Source: Nitrincola lacisaponensis
GTDB taxonomy: Bacteria > Pseudomonadota > Gammaproteobacteria > Pseudomonadales > Balneatricaceae
DNA length: 64,000 bases
Direction of reading: 5' to 3'
Assembly (NCBI RefSeq): GCF_000691225.1
Contig: NZ_JMSZ01000015.1
Location: 1-64,000, forward strand
Part shown: positions 8,393-16,006 of the stretch, in pieces
Layout: every line of letters starts with the position of its first letter
Numbering within the stretch: position 1 is the stretch's first letter
Notes under the pieces: generated by a model
Database searches by the model: none
The model's input: only the letters and a program-made list of their open reading frames with translations
What the model was told of the DNA's origin: nothing
Made by a program: the position numbers and the translations under genes

Positions 8393-9396
8393 GGCTTGCA
8401 CTGTTTAGATGCATTTATTGACCAGTGTTCAATTTGATCGAGTACCCCATCAGCAAAAGCCTTTTCCCCGCTCAGAGTAAAGCGCAACCACCACCAGAAC
8501 CCCGGCGTTTGAGTGTTAAACTGTGGATGTTTTAATAGTCCATGCGTGGCATCGGCAACTATTTGGATCTGAATGTTGTTCTGTTGTGCAGTAATGTGCT
8601 GCAATGTCTCGTACGTAGTCTTAATATCAACATTCCGATCCTGTTCACCCAGTAACAGTAAAAATGGCTGTGTGATCGCGGTGTAATCTGTAGTGGCATC
8701 TGCTTGATGATTTAATGCTATAAATTGAAAGCGCTCACGTGATATAGCTGAGCGTTTGTCACCAAAGCGTGATAGGTAATCATGATAATTGGGTGACTGA
8801 CTGAAAAAAACTTGCTCGTCTAAATACCGTTGATAAGCTGAGTCAACCTCTGCACTACTGCTGCCCTGTAATTGCATTCGTGTATTGGTCAGATACCAGC
8901 TTTGTTCCATCCAGTTTAAAGCAAAGCCGGCGCCAATCAGGAAGCAAACATCCTGGTTGTTCTTGGCGATTTTGGGTACTACCCAACCTGCCTGACTAAA
9001 CCCAACGATTCCAATCTGTCCTGCCTGAAAACCATAACGAGCCTTTACATGCTCAATGGCTGCTAGCACTTCCGATTGACGATCCTCCATAGACTGAAGC
9101 AGCCACTGACCCGACGAACCTCCAACTCCTGGTTTATTCCAACTGAAAATTGCAAATCCAGCTCTGGATAGTCGCTGCCAGATAGGCTGGTAGTACCCGT
9201 GAGCATCATATGGCATTGCTCCATCACCGTGCACAAAAATGATCACGCCTTTAGTTTGCTGATGGTCTTCAGGTGTCAGGAAATAGGCTACTAGCTTTTG
9301 ATCTCCGTGCTGAAAGTAATCTGCGCTCGCCAGCGCGTCCCCGCAAGCAATGGATAACAACAAAACCCACCACAGATGTGACCTTAAAAATAACAT
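8308..9396 (-). CDS. Secreted alpha/beta hydrolase
   Basis: 362 residues with a signal peptide (cleavage near ALA-SA, about residue 24). Alpha/beta-hydrolase fold landmarks: the oxyanion strand VHGDG (55-59), nucleophile elbow GFSQAG with Ser134, an acidic residue in LLGEQDRNVD and the catalytic His in ATHGLL. Substrate unknown; the architecture fits an ester or acyl hydrolase acting in the periplasm. The last about 30 residues are rich in Ser, Arg and Pro and are read antisense across the 3' end of the response regulator gene. That tail looks non-native, as if an original stop was lost by rearrangement. It is preceded by a minus-strand hydrolase gene but with a 160-bp gap. Confidence 0.8.
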   Translation of the reverse strand: MLFLRSHLWWVLLLSIACGDALASADYFQHGDQKLVAYFLTPEDHQQTKGVIIFVHGDGAMPYDAHGYYQPIWQRLSRAGFAIFSWNKPGVGGSSGQWLLQSMEDRQSEVLAAIEHVKARYGFQAGQIGIVGFSQAGWVVPKIAKNNQDVCFLIGAGFALNWMEQSWYLTNTRMQLQGSSSAEVDSAYQRYLDEQVFFSQSPNYHDYLSRFGDKRSAISRERFQFIALNHQADATTDYTAITQPFLLLLGEQDRNVDIKTTYETLQHITAQQNNIQIQIVADATHGLLKHPQFNTQTPGFWWWLRFTLSGEKAFADGVLDQIEHWSINASKQCKPHIQPSSIPRSTARTRSRTPSLERILET

Positions 9397-9556
9397 AACT
9401 CTCCAGTGCAGTGAATTAGGGGCGGGGCCAGCATATCCATTCGTCCAAGAAGTTTTATCTTACAGGTCGGAGAATGCTAGTTGCTGAACTGGCGATCGAC
9501 TAAGCTGACCAGCCGACCCTCCCGACTGTCGCCAGTATACTTAACGGCGATATTGT

Positions 9557-10522
9557 TTAATGTACAGACTTGTTGAGCTCAGGCCGAAGCGAAGTCTTTA
9601 GCCATAAAAATATATCTCCAGTGACTTTCTGCATCATGCTTTGTCCGTCTTGCGCGATGAGACCATGATCCATTTCAGGGTAGGCAAGCAACTCGATATT
9701 GTCTTTACCCGCTTTTTGAAGTCCTTCGATCATTTCCGTGACCGCTTTAGGTGAGACAGACTTGTCTCTCCCACCTTGAACCACTAAAGTCGGCATGTTT
9801 ATCTGACTTAAAACGGACTGCTGATCTATCGTTAGCATGCTTCGCCACCAATCATATCCATGATTGCTTACTTCAATATCAAAGGGTTTTGCTTCTAGAA
9901 TATGCTCTGCAAAACCTTTAAAGTCTTCCAGCTCTGACGAAAGTTGATGTTCCGAGGTAGTCGATTTTATATTATGAAGCACATCTTCGAGAAACCAGCG
10001 ACCACCTCCATTAATCAAAACGACAACATCTGGTATGCGGCTTTCCGCAGCAAACATAGCGGCTACGGTTGCACCCTCACTACCTCCCAGGGCGATCACA
10101 TTATTGTACCTCCTGCCTTCTAGCACACGACTCACGACGGCCCTGGCGTCCTGCACTCTTTGTATCGGGCTATCATTTTGCAGATAGTAGACGGGACAAT
10201 CAGTCCTTTCTGTACTCATATCATGAGGTAGACTTGGCGTAATCCCCGGCTTCTCGATCAAAAGTAAATCCGCTGAAGGCCAAGAACCTTTGGAAAAATC
10301 TTTAATGAAATCGTTGTGCTTTACGCTATTACAATCAGAGCCCTGAAAGGCAACTAGAAGCGTGTCCGATTTGAGCCCACTTTTCGCTGATTCCATATAA
10401 TAATAAATAGGAGACCCATCTCCTCTCTTTACCTTTGAAATAGTATGACTGTAGCTCGAAGCTATTATCGCGAGTCCGCACAAGAATGAGGCTACTATGA
10501 TTGTAGCCGTAAAAATTTTCAT
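9557..10522 (-). CDS. Membrane-anchored or exported alpha/beta hydrolase
   Basis: 321 residues from ATG 10522. A GTG 7 codons upstream is possible, but those codons fall in the terminal sequence of an insertion-sequence remnant. The N-terminus is a hydrophobic signal/anchor (residues 4-24). The nucleophile elbow is GGSEG (Ser in the usual GxSxG position), the acid lies in VQGGRDKSV and the catalytic His in EMDHGL. The oxyanion region is FQGSDCNS. Substrate unknown. The gene begins only about 10 bases from the IS3-type end, so its original promoter may have been replaced by the insertion. Unlike the hydrolase at 8308-9396 it has no extended C-terminal tail. Confidence 0.78.
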   Translation of the reverse strand: MKIFTATIIVASFLCGLAIIASSYSHTISKVKRGDGSPIYYYMESAKSGLKSDTLLVAFQGSDCNSVKHNDFIKDFSKGSWPSADLLLIEKPGITPSLPHDMSTERTDCPVYYLQNDSPIQRVQDARAVVSRVLEGRRYNNVIALGGSEGATVAAMFAAESRIPDVVVLINGGGRWFLEDVLHNIKSTTSEHQLSSELEDFKGFAEHILEAKPFDIEVSNHGYDWWRSMLTIDQQSVLSQINMPTLVVQGGRDKSVSPKAVTEMIEGLQKAGKDNIELLAYPEMDHGLIAQDGQSMMQKVTGDIFLWLKTSLRPELNKSVH

Positions 10523-10530
10523 CTTTAGTC

Positions 10531-10630
10531 TGGTCCTGCCCACATAAAGTAGACACTGTTATGCGCATTTGCGCTCAAACTCTGCTGGACTGATATTGTC
10601 TAGCACACTGTTATTCCACCTCTGTTTCTA
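10531..10630 (-). mobile_element. IS3-family remnant: transposase (OrfB) tail and terminal repeat
   Basis: On the minus strand 10559-10630 encodes the last codons of an IS3-type OrfB: a stop, then KQRWNNSVLDNISPAEFE and a short tail before TAA. The SPAEFE ending is characteristic of IS3-group integrase-type transposases. Right after it (10531-10557) comes a terminal sequence containing TTTATGTGGGCAGGACCA, typical of these elements' ends. Nothing of the rest of the element remains, so this is a decayed scar. No second terminal repeat was seen nearby. Confidence 0.7.
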
Positions 10631-10672
10631 TAACCTTGACATTGAACCTCTCTGATTCTTCGGGGGGATTAC

Positions 10673-10786
10673 CTATCCAGTTACCATCCTGAAGACTTCC
10701 TCAGTGTCGAACTGCGCTGGTTCATGTTGCTCCTTTTGCCAGCGCCCATTTTCCCGCAGCAGCGAATTGTTAGCCATTACGGGCAT
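10673..10786 (-). CDS. Possible small ORF (37 aa) after the VOC gene
   Basis: A 37-codon frame starts 1 base after the VOC stop codon, with AAAGGA (inside the VOC 3' end) 6 bases before the ATG, so coupled translation is possible. The product would be hydrophilic (many Gln, Glu, Arg) with no recognised motif. It lies beside the IS3 scar and may be rearrangement debris rather than a gene. Confidence 0.2.
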   Translation of the reverse strand: MPVMANNSLLRENGRWQKEQHEPAQFDTEEVFRMVTG

Positions 10787-10787
10787 G

Positions 10788-11150
10788 CTATGTCCTTTGA
10801 GAAATGTCTTGAACAAATGTAACCTTGTTGCCGTCCGGATCAGTCACTTCGATCATCCGGATAACATCCGGGTACTCAACAATCTCTCCACATGACACAT
10901 TGGCCAACGCACAAGCACGGCATTGATCGTCGATATTGTTGACGCCAATGACGACTGTTGTTCTGCCTGCGCGCTCCGGGTCAGTGGAAACCTGAAGCCA
11001 AGCGTTCTCTGCGAGTTGCCATTCGGCGACACCTTCGACCGGTACGAGATCCGCGCATCGTCCTATCAACTTCTTGTACCACTTAACGGCTGTGCTTTGA
11101 TCATTGACAGGGACAACTGCGACCACGCTGTTTATGTTTGAGTTAGACAT
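10788..11150 (-). CDS. VOC-superfamily (glyoxalase-like) protein
   Basis: 120 residues in a single-domain glyoxalase/bleomycin-resistance/dioxygenase layout: N-terminal PVNDQSTAVKWYKKLIG and C-terminal MIEVTDPDGNKVTFVQ, the two typical beta-alpha-beta-beta-beta halves of a VOC fold. The DPDGN turn is the usual family mark. The central sequence (WQLAENAWLQV) fits a small-molecule or resistance-type VOC protein. Metal ligands cannot be assigned confidently, so substrate and reaction remain unknown. A ribosome site, GGAGA, precedes the ATG by about 5 bases. It stands alone between the IS scar and the PH-domain region. Confidence 0.8.
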   Translation of the reverse strand: MSNSNINSVVAVVPVNDQSTAVKWYKKLIGRCADLVPVEGVAEWQLAENAWLQVSTDPERAGRTTVVIGVNNIDDQCRACALANVSCGEIVEYPDVIRMIEVTDPDGNKVTFVQDISQRT

Positions 11151-11165
11151 CGTTTCTCCATTTTT

Positions 11166-11318
11166 TCATTCAAAAGTTGCTAATGAGCCTATCGGATTAG
11201 ATATGTTGAAATCAAAATCACCAGCATCATCGGCCCTTCCTTTATTTTTGGGAGAGATCATAATCGATCGTCTTCTGCCATAATCAATCCGAAGTCGATC
11301 CATGGAGAGGGCTGGGCT
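11166..11318 (-). pseudogene. 3' fragment duplicated from the PH-domain gene
   Basis: Read on the minus strand, this stretch encodes SPALSMDRLRIDYGRRRS, then IMISPKNK, before diverging and reaching TGA at 11166-11168. The intact neighbour has SPALSLDRLRIDYGRGQS and IMISPKDK at the same place. No start codon or upstream half is present. It is a partial duplicate, or the remnant of a second paralogue deleted down to its 3' end. Confidence 0.7.
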
Positions 11319-11332
11319 AACTAACGCTTTTC

Positions 11333-11749
11333 TTAGCGATTTTTCCCACGACGGGCCTCCAAATCCTGGACAAATTGAGCCTTGTCCTTTGGCGAGATCA
11401 TTATTGATTGCCCGCGCCCATAATCAATCCTTAGTCGATCCAGAGAAAGTGCTGGGCTAGACAGCGGATTCGAAGTTGGCGTGATGCTTGTGATCTGCTC
11501 AATCGGGACCTGCCACTTGAATGGCCCACTCTTCACCAGGAGACTCGTGCTACTCAACGTGTAGGTTGTACCTGTCATCAGCCATACGGGGAAACCAGCT
11601 CCAATAATGAGTACTGGCAATGTCACGAGAATTGCAGAGGTGCTTCCGGTACGGAAAGCGAACACAAATACAATGAGACATGCAGCCACGGCACCAAACA
11701 AAACCAGCGCCAGCCACGTATCAATTTTTGATGTATAGATCTGTTCCAT
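11333..11749 (-). CDS. Small membrane protein with bacterial PH domain (YyaB-like)
   Basis: 138 residues. Two transmembrane helices (about 13-33 and 38-58) are followed by a beta-rich domain beginning TTYTLSSTSLLVKSGPFKWQVPIEQITSI, the pattern of the bacterial PH domain family found in YyaB-type proteins (bPH_4). The C-terminal half faces the cytoplasm by the usual topology. Function is unknown for the family. A strong ribosome site, GAGGAG, precedes the ATG. A decayed partial copy of its 3' half lies immediately downstream. Confidence 0.75.
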   Translation of the reverse strand: MEQIYTSKIDTWLALVLFGAVAACLIVFVFAFRTGSTSAILVTLPVLIIGAGFPVWLMTGTTYTLSSTSLLVKSGPFKWQVPIEQITSITPTSNPLSSPALSLDRLRIDYGRGQSIMISPKDKAQFVQDLEARRGKNR

Positions 11750-11769
11750 AGGGCTTCTCCTCGCTAACC

Positions 11770-12522
11770 TTAGAATTTGTATATTAAGCCAATAGAAGCC
11801 GAATAGCCTAGGTCTTTGCCATCATCCACTAATGGACTCTTCTTTATTTTATTACCTAGCGAATAAACGCTAACTCCACTAAACAGGCCAGTGCTTTGTG
11901 ATAGTGGATAATTAATTGAAATTGCAGCACCAACGTTTGAGTTTGATTTTGGATAATAAACTGAACGATTTGATGTAACCTCTTTTTCCTTGACACCATA
12001 GTAGTAATTAACTAAGTCAGCACTTTGCCACCTCCAAAATATACTTGGTGTAATAGCGAGTGACTTTCCTTCAAATGGGTATGACCAAGCTGCTGTCACT
12101 TCGTCACCTTTCGACTTGCCCGTTACATCTGTTAGCCATTCTAAAGACAATAAGCCAATTTCTTGATCGTATATGTTAATGCTGGCGCCTAAATCAAAAC
12201 CGTTTTTCCTGTCGTCCATTCCTTTGAATGCAGCACTATCCTTGGCTTTATATCCTTGTAATCTGGCCGAACCAATTATGCTGATCCACATGTTGCTGGT
12301 AAATTGGAAATGATATTCGCCACGAGTTGGAGACAGCGTAAAATTTTCACTTTCGTAAGTTATAACAGGCAATACATAATTTTTCGTATCAATGTCTTTG
12401 TATTCATTTGAGCCACTAAAGACTCCCAATCCTATACCAAAATTACCTGTTGCGTGCGAGTTGCCTGATATCGCCAATAAAGCTGTTGATGTGATAGCAA
12501 GTAACATCCAGTGATTTTTCAT
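11770..12522 (-). CDS. MipA/OmpV-family outer-membrane protein
   Basis: 250 residues with a signal peptide (cleavage near SHA-TG, about residue 25) and alternating beta strands to a C-terminal Phe (YKF), typical of an outer-membrane barrel. Family signature features: an N-terminal GIGLGVFSGSNEY stretch and WQSADLVNYYYGV in the second half. MipA was described as a scaffold linking murein synthase PBP1B with the transglycosylase MltA; most OmpV-type relatives act as porin-like proteins. AAGGGGAT precedes the ATG. The long upstream region contains a 10-base motif, CAAATGTCAT, shared with the promoter region of the next two-component operon, suggesting control by that regulator, as seen for MipA-type genes next to two-component systems. 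Confidence 0.85.
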   Translation of the reverse strand: MKNHWMLLAITSTALLAISGNSHATGNFGIGLGVFSGSNEYKDIDTKNYVLPVITYESENFTLSPTRGEYHFQFTSNMWISIIGSARLQGYKAKDSAAFKGMDDRKNGFDLGASINIYDQEIGLLSLEWLTDVTGKSKGDEVTAAWSYPFEGKSLAITPSIFWRWQSADLVNYYYGVKEKEVTSNRSVYYPKSNSNVGAAISINYPLSQSTGLFSGVSVYSLGNKIKKSPLVDDGKDLGYSASIGLIYKF

Positions 12523-12864
12523 TATCTATCCCCTTGTTAGTCTGTGCTGTGTTTACAGATTTTTTTCTGAAAATTAAGCTTTAACTGTTCCTGCCAAGGC
12601 GTATCCTTCACCGCACTAACTTCCTTGAAAATAAAAAATGGCATGATGTCGTACTGTCTAAGTCTGAAGATTACTGCATTTAACAATGTGCTCCATGTGT
12701 CAAATGTCATAGATATGCTTTAATCAATAACGTAAATTTTTTATACAAGAGAGGATAACTACCCGTGAAATACTGCGGTTGATAGCTGTTGCTGATAAGG
12801 AACTAAAGTTAATGAAGAGTTAGGGTGACGAAATTTTTATCCGAGAGTGTTTACTCAGTGTCAA
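12523..12864. other. Upstream region of the MipA/OmpV gene; one weak small ORF
   Basis: A 342-bp stretch between the 3' end of the response regulator and mipA. On the minus strand 12537-12644 is an open frame for a 35-residue charged peptide ending 14 bases before mipA; its ATG has no visible ribosome site, so it is a weak candidate leader peptide. At 12701-12710 is CAAATGTCAT, matching the left part of the palindrome at 14674-14691. Nothing else was recognised. Confidence 0.3.
12701..12717. promoter_or_regulatory. Candidate response-regulator site upstream of mipA-type gene
   Basis: CAAATGTCAT is identical to 10 bases of the palindrome at 14674-14691; the second half (AGATATG) is only a weak match to ACATTTG. 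It lies about 180 bp upstream of the mipA-type start. Proposed as a site for the NarL-type regulator encoded next to it. Confidence 0.3.
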
Positions 12865-13506
12865 TTATATCAAACCAATTTCCAGAGCTTTCAGAACAGC
12901 TCGGGTTCTGTCGCGCACATCGAGTTTGCTCAGTATGGATGAGACTTGATTTCGAATGGTGCCTACGGATTTGTGAAGTGCATCTGCGATCTCCTGGTTT
13001 GAGTAGCCTCCTGCTACCAGTCGAAGCACTTGAGTTTCTATCTCGGTTAGCTGCTCAACTACCAGAATGTCGTTAGTTGCCATCTGCTCTTTGCCTTTTT
13101 CGACTCGACAGGTGACAGCAGGCTGTAACCAGGTTTTGCCCTGTGCAAGGCTCAGAATAGCATTGGTCAGTGCCTTAAAACTAACATCCTTGCGGAGATA
13201 GCCTTTAGCTCCCAGCTTGATGCACTCCAGTACCAGGTTATGATTATCAAACGTGGTAAGGATCAGGACGGGCGTGTTTATATTCCTGTTCTGCATTTGT
13301 CGTAGTACATCTTGACCATTAACACAGGGCATTTGCAAATCCAGCAAGAGTACATCCGGTTGATGGCGGGCAATCAATGAAATCACCTCTGTCCCATCAT
13401 CTGCTTCTGCAACGACATGCATATCTGGCCTTAACTGAACCAAGCTCTTGATGCCCTCGCGAATCAGATTCTGGTCATCCACCAATAGTATCTTGATATG
13501 TGTCAT
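12865..13506 (-). CDS. NarL/FixJ-family response regulator (second pair)
   Basis: 213 residues from ATG 13506, which overlaps the kinase stop codon (ATGA); the longer frame upstream runs into the kinase gene and is not used. The receiver domain has the acidic pair in LVDDQ, phospho-acceptor Asp56 (LLDLQMP) and Lys in YLRKD. The C-terminal LuxR-type helix-turn-helix (LTEIETQVLRLVAGGYSNQEIADAL, then VGTIRNQVSSILSKL) is complete. It resembles the regulator at 7751-8392 in length, end sequence and overlap arrangement, so the two systems look paralogous. Likely targets are the divergent DUF418 gene, its own operon and the mipA-type gene, from the shared motif. Confidence 0.92.
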   Translation of the reverse strand: MTHIKILLVDDQNLIREGIKSLVQLRPDMHVVAEADDGTEVISLIARHQPDVLLLDLQMPCVNGQDVLRQMQNRNINTPVLILTTFDNHNLVLECIKLGAKGYLRKDVSFKALTNAILSLAQGKTWLQPAVTCRVEKGKEQMATNDILVVEQLTEIETQVLRLVAGGYSNQEIADALHKSVGTIRNQVSSILSKLDVRDRTRAVLKALEIGLI

Positions 13507-14633
13507 ATGGGTTCCGGTATTCTGATCTGCAGATTGAGTCCGCCTTTGTCTGTGTTCAGGATCAGGCGGCCGTCCAATGTGCGAACCCGTTCCTTCATTC
13601 CACATAAGCCGTTACCTGGCTTTATAGGGAATTTAACCCTGCCATTGTCTTCAATAGTGAGAAGCAACTCTCCTGTATCTCGTATCAGGCTCAGTCGACA
13701 GTGTGTTGCATGACTATGTTTCAGTACATTGGTGATGGCTTCTTGAGCCGAGCGAAAGAGTATTTCTGCTGCTCTGGCGTCAGAAACAACCAGGTCAGGT
13801 TCAATGACTACCTGAAGATCCAGGTTGTCCAGATCATCAGTCAGAGCAATGAGTGCACTGTGCAGATCCAGTTCATTGCTGCTGCGCATATCCAATACCG
13901 CTTCGCGAACATCACTGAGCAGGAGTTGGGCGATACTTTGCGCCTTGATGATATGCGGTTGTGCATTATCCATACTTATCTGACTGGCTACTTCCAGTTG
14001 AATGCTGAGCGCAGTTAGATGATGTCCGAGAGCATCATGAAGGTCTCGCGCAATGCGCAGGCGTTCATCGCGCCGGGTGGTTGAGTGGAGGAGGCTCTGT
14101 GTTGCACGAAGCTCACGTAGCAGGTGTGAGTTAATTTCCTTGGCCTTGCGCTCCTCCAGCATGCGATTGGATGCATAGAAGGAAAACAGGTTGAGGAGAA
14201 TAAACAGGATGATGTTGAACCAGGCAAATTCGGCAGGCATTTGAAGAAAGTAGATCAGAGGCGTCGCAACAGCGACCACAAGGATTACCGGCGCGCTAAG
14301 ATATTCACTCAGTTGCGCAATCAGCAGAATGGCCAGAATGACAATGACACCATTAGGAAACAAGAAAAGCAGAATAGACAGTCCAGCGGCTTGAAGGATC
14401 AGACCTCGATAATTGATCTGACGGGAAAAAATTCGCCAGACTACCCCAGCGATATAAAGTGCGAAACATGTCGCAGTCAAAGCGATATTGGGCAGGGTGA
14501 AACTGAGTCTGTTGTGTACATCCGGATAATCAATTTCCCAGAGGTAAAAGGTAAGGGAAAACACAAAGGCCCAGGCAATGATGCTCAGGGAAAGGTCGTA
14601 TATTTTGTATTTGGCAGTCTGATGTCCATTCAT
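13503..14633 (-). CDS. NarL-type sensor histidine kinase (second pair)
   Basis: 376 residues from ATG 14633. In-frame alternatives are ATG 14669 and TTG 14717, but the extra residues are Cys-rich and hydrophilic without a clear ribosome site. About five or six transmembrane segments fill residues 12-155 with almost no periplasmic loop, so the sensor is intramembrane. HisKA_3 follows with phospho-acceptor His199 (RDLHDALGHH), then HATPase_c with QEAITNVLKHS and GNGLCGMKERV. Translation is coupled to the regulator through ATGA. Divergent from a DUF418 gene across a 140-bp region with a palindrome. The layout resembles DesK/LiaS-type kinases that read membrane state; the real signal is unknown. 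Confidence 0.9.
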   Translation of the reverse strand: MNGHQTAKYKIYDLSLSIIAWAFVFSLTFYLWEIDYPDVHNRLSFTLPNIALTATCFALYIAGVVWRIFSRQINYRGLILQAAGLSILLFLFPNGVIVILAILLIAQLSEYLSAPVILVVAVATPLIYFLQMPAEFAWFNIILFILLNLFSFYASNRMLEERKAKEINSHLLRELRATQSLLHSTTRRDERLRIARDLHDALGHHLTALSIQLEVASQISMDNAQPHIIKAQSIAQLLLSDVREAVLDMRSSNELDLHSALIALTDDLDNLDLQVVIEPDLVVSDARAAEILFRSAQEAITNVLKHSHATHCRLSLIRDTGELLLTIEDNGRVKFPIKPGNGLCGMKERVRTLDGRLILNTDKGGLNLQIRIPEPI

Positions 14634-14673
14634 CTGGTCAGTATTCCATAGATCGGGGTCTGCCAGCATAGGG

Positions 14674-14691
14674 CAAATGTCATTACATTTG
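14674..14691. promoter_or_regulatory. Palindrome between divergent kinase and DUF418 genes
   Basis: CAAATGTCATTACATTTG: 7-bp arms around CATT. It lies in the intergenic region serving the kinase/regulator operon (minus) and the DUF418 gene (plus). The left 10 bases recur upstream of the mipA-type gene. Likely an operator for the adjacent NarL-type regulator; a further imperfect dyad, CACATGCGATGT, follows directly. Confidence 0.45.
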
Positions 14692-14774
14692 TCACATGCG
14701 ATGTCTGTGTGCTTCAAATAGTCTGTCCTTGTGTGTAGCGATAGTCAACGATGAAAAAAAGGAAAGGTGGTGAA

Positions 14775-15896
14775 ATGGACGGGCAGCGCAATGATGAAGT
14801 AGATGTGATCAGAATGGTGGCATTGATAGGAATCTGCATCGTCAACGTACCGTTTATGGCATTGCCGGTGGAGGCGGTATTCATGGTGCCAGCCAATGCA
14901 CCCGACATGCTGGGTGCCTTCATTGTCGAAGGCCTGTTTCAACTTAAGTTTTTCCTGCTGTTCTCTTTTATTTTTGGATGGGGGATGGCGATTCAGGCAC
15001 GTACAGCTGAGCGTTCCGGTCAGGCGTTTTCCGAGCGCTACTTTCGCCGGTTGATGGGGCTGGCTTTGATAGGTGTTGGGCATGCTGTCCTGGTCTTCAG
15101 TGGTGACATCCTGTTGCTGTATGCTTTGTTGGGCGTCTTGCTTTGGCTATTAAGGGGGAGCTCTCCACGTTTCCTTATCTATTTTGCGTTCAGTATGATC
15201 CCCGTCAGCCTCGCATGTTTGTCAGTACTGGCAGTTGTCATTGATGAGTTGCTCAAAAGCGATATGATCAATATTGGGGTTGAGGGGCATCATCTTGCGG
15301 GCTCATTTGTTCAGGCGACACAGGGGCGGCTGCATGAATGGCCAGTGACCTTTCTCTTTTTATTGTTCTTACAGGGACCCTTGGCGCTGGGCGCATTTAG
15401 TTGTGGCCTGGCTGCGGCCAAGACCAACTTCTTTGTGCCGGGAAACGATGGGTTTTTGGCCCTGAGGTCGTCACTGCCTCTACTGTTAGCAATCGCATTA
15501 CCTTGTAATCTGCTCTATGCAATGACTATGAGCGGAGTGATTCCAGTCACTTCTGAATGGTTGAGTTTTGTCGGGTTTATTGTGATTGGGTTGGGGGCGC
15601 CAGCGTTATCTGCTATCTATCTGTATTTGATCATTATTGCTTCTCGTCGCTTCAGCTTTCCATTGTTGCTTTTGATGGCAGGCCGAAACTCTCTATCGAC
15701 CTATATTTTACAAGGGGTTACATGTGGCTTCGTTTTCAGTGGCTACGGGCTAGGATTATTCAATCAGTATGGACTTTTGGCACTGGTACCTGTCTCGGCT
15801 TTGATCGGTATTCTTTCCATGTTGCTTGTAGGTGGTTATGCCAGATTGTTTGGTCGTGGACCTCTAGAACCTGTATTAAGAAAAATCAGCGATTGA
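14775..15896 (+). CDS. DUF418/YeiB-family multi-pass membrane protein
   Basis: 373 residues from ATG 14775, preferred because AGGAAAGGTGG sits just upstream; ATG 14751 is in frame but lacks a ribosome site. About nine or ten transmembrane helices. The N-terminal DVIRMVALIGICIVNVPFM is the divergent DUF418/YeiB opening (usually R-x-x-x-LDxxRGxALxGI), a middle GDILLLYALLG motif is typical, and the C-terminal DUF418 domain carries MAGRNSLSTYILQ and ends near GPLEPVLR. The family's function is unknown; an acyltransferase-like or envelope transport role has been suggested for relatives. Divergent from the kinase operon and probably controlled by it. Confidence 0.8.
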   Translation: MDGQRNDEVDVIRMVALIGICIVNVPFMALPVEAVFMVPANAPDMLGAFIVEGLFQLKFFLLFSFIFGWGMAIQARTAERSGQAFSERYFRRLMGLALIGVGHAVLVFSGDILLLYALLGVLLWLLRGSSPRFLIYFAFSMIPVSLACLSVLAVVIDELLKSDMINIGVEGHHLAGSFVQATQGRLHEWPVTFLFLLFLQGPLALGAFSCGLAAAKTNFFVPGNDGFLALRSSLPLLLAIALPCNLLYAMTMSGVIPVTSEWLSFVGFIVIGLGAPALSAIYLYLIIIASRRFSFPLLLLMAGRNSLSTYILQGVTCGFVFSGYGLGLFNQYGLLALVPVSALIGILSMLLVGGYARLFGRGPLEPVLRKISD

Positions 15897-15912
15897 AAAG
15901 GTGATTATTATT

Positions 15913-15984
15913 ATGGATTGTGTCAGAGTTTTTTCTACACTAATATTTTTATTTGTATCTGTCAGCGCGATCGCCAAAAACTAA
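15913..15984 (+). CDS. Possible 23-aa hydrophobic peptide
   Basis: A 24-codon frame starts 16 bases after the DUF418 stop, with AAGGTGA 8 bases before its ATG, a good ribosome site. The product is mostly Phe/Leu/Val/Ser and ends SAIAKN, which looks like a signal peptide with its cleavage site and almost nothing after it. Either a small membrane peptide co-transcribed with the DUF418 gene, or the 5' remnant of a lost secreted protein. Confidence 0.3.
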   Translation: MDCVRVFSTLIFLFVSVSAIAKN

Positions 15985-16006
15985 TCAGAGTCTGATAACT
16001 ATTTGA

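Noticed and set aside
9488-9536. Inverted repeat ACTGGCGA...TCGCCAGT between two hydrolase genes
   Set aside because: Arms are 33 bases apart with no T-run and no clear relation to a promoter; too weak to call a regulatory site.
11311-11340. attC-like TAAC/GTTAG pieces near 11320, and again near 16895
   Set aside because: Neither has the paired RYYYAAC and GTTRRRY cores or the internal inverted repeats of an integron recombination site, and no integrase is present.
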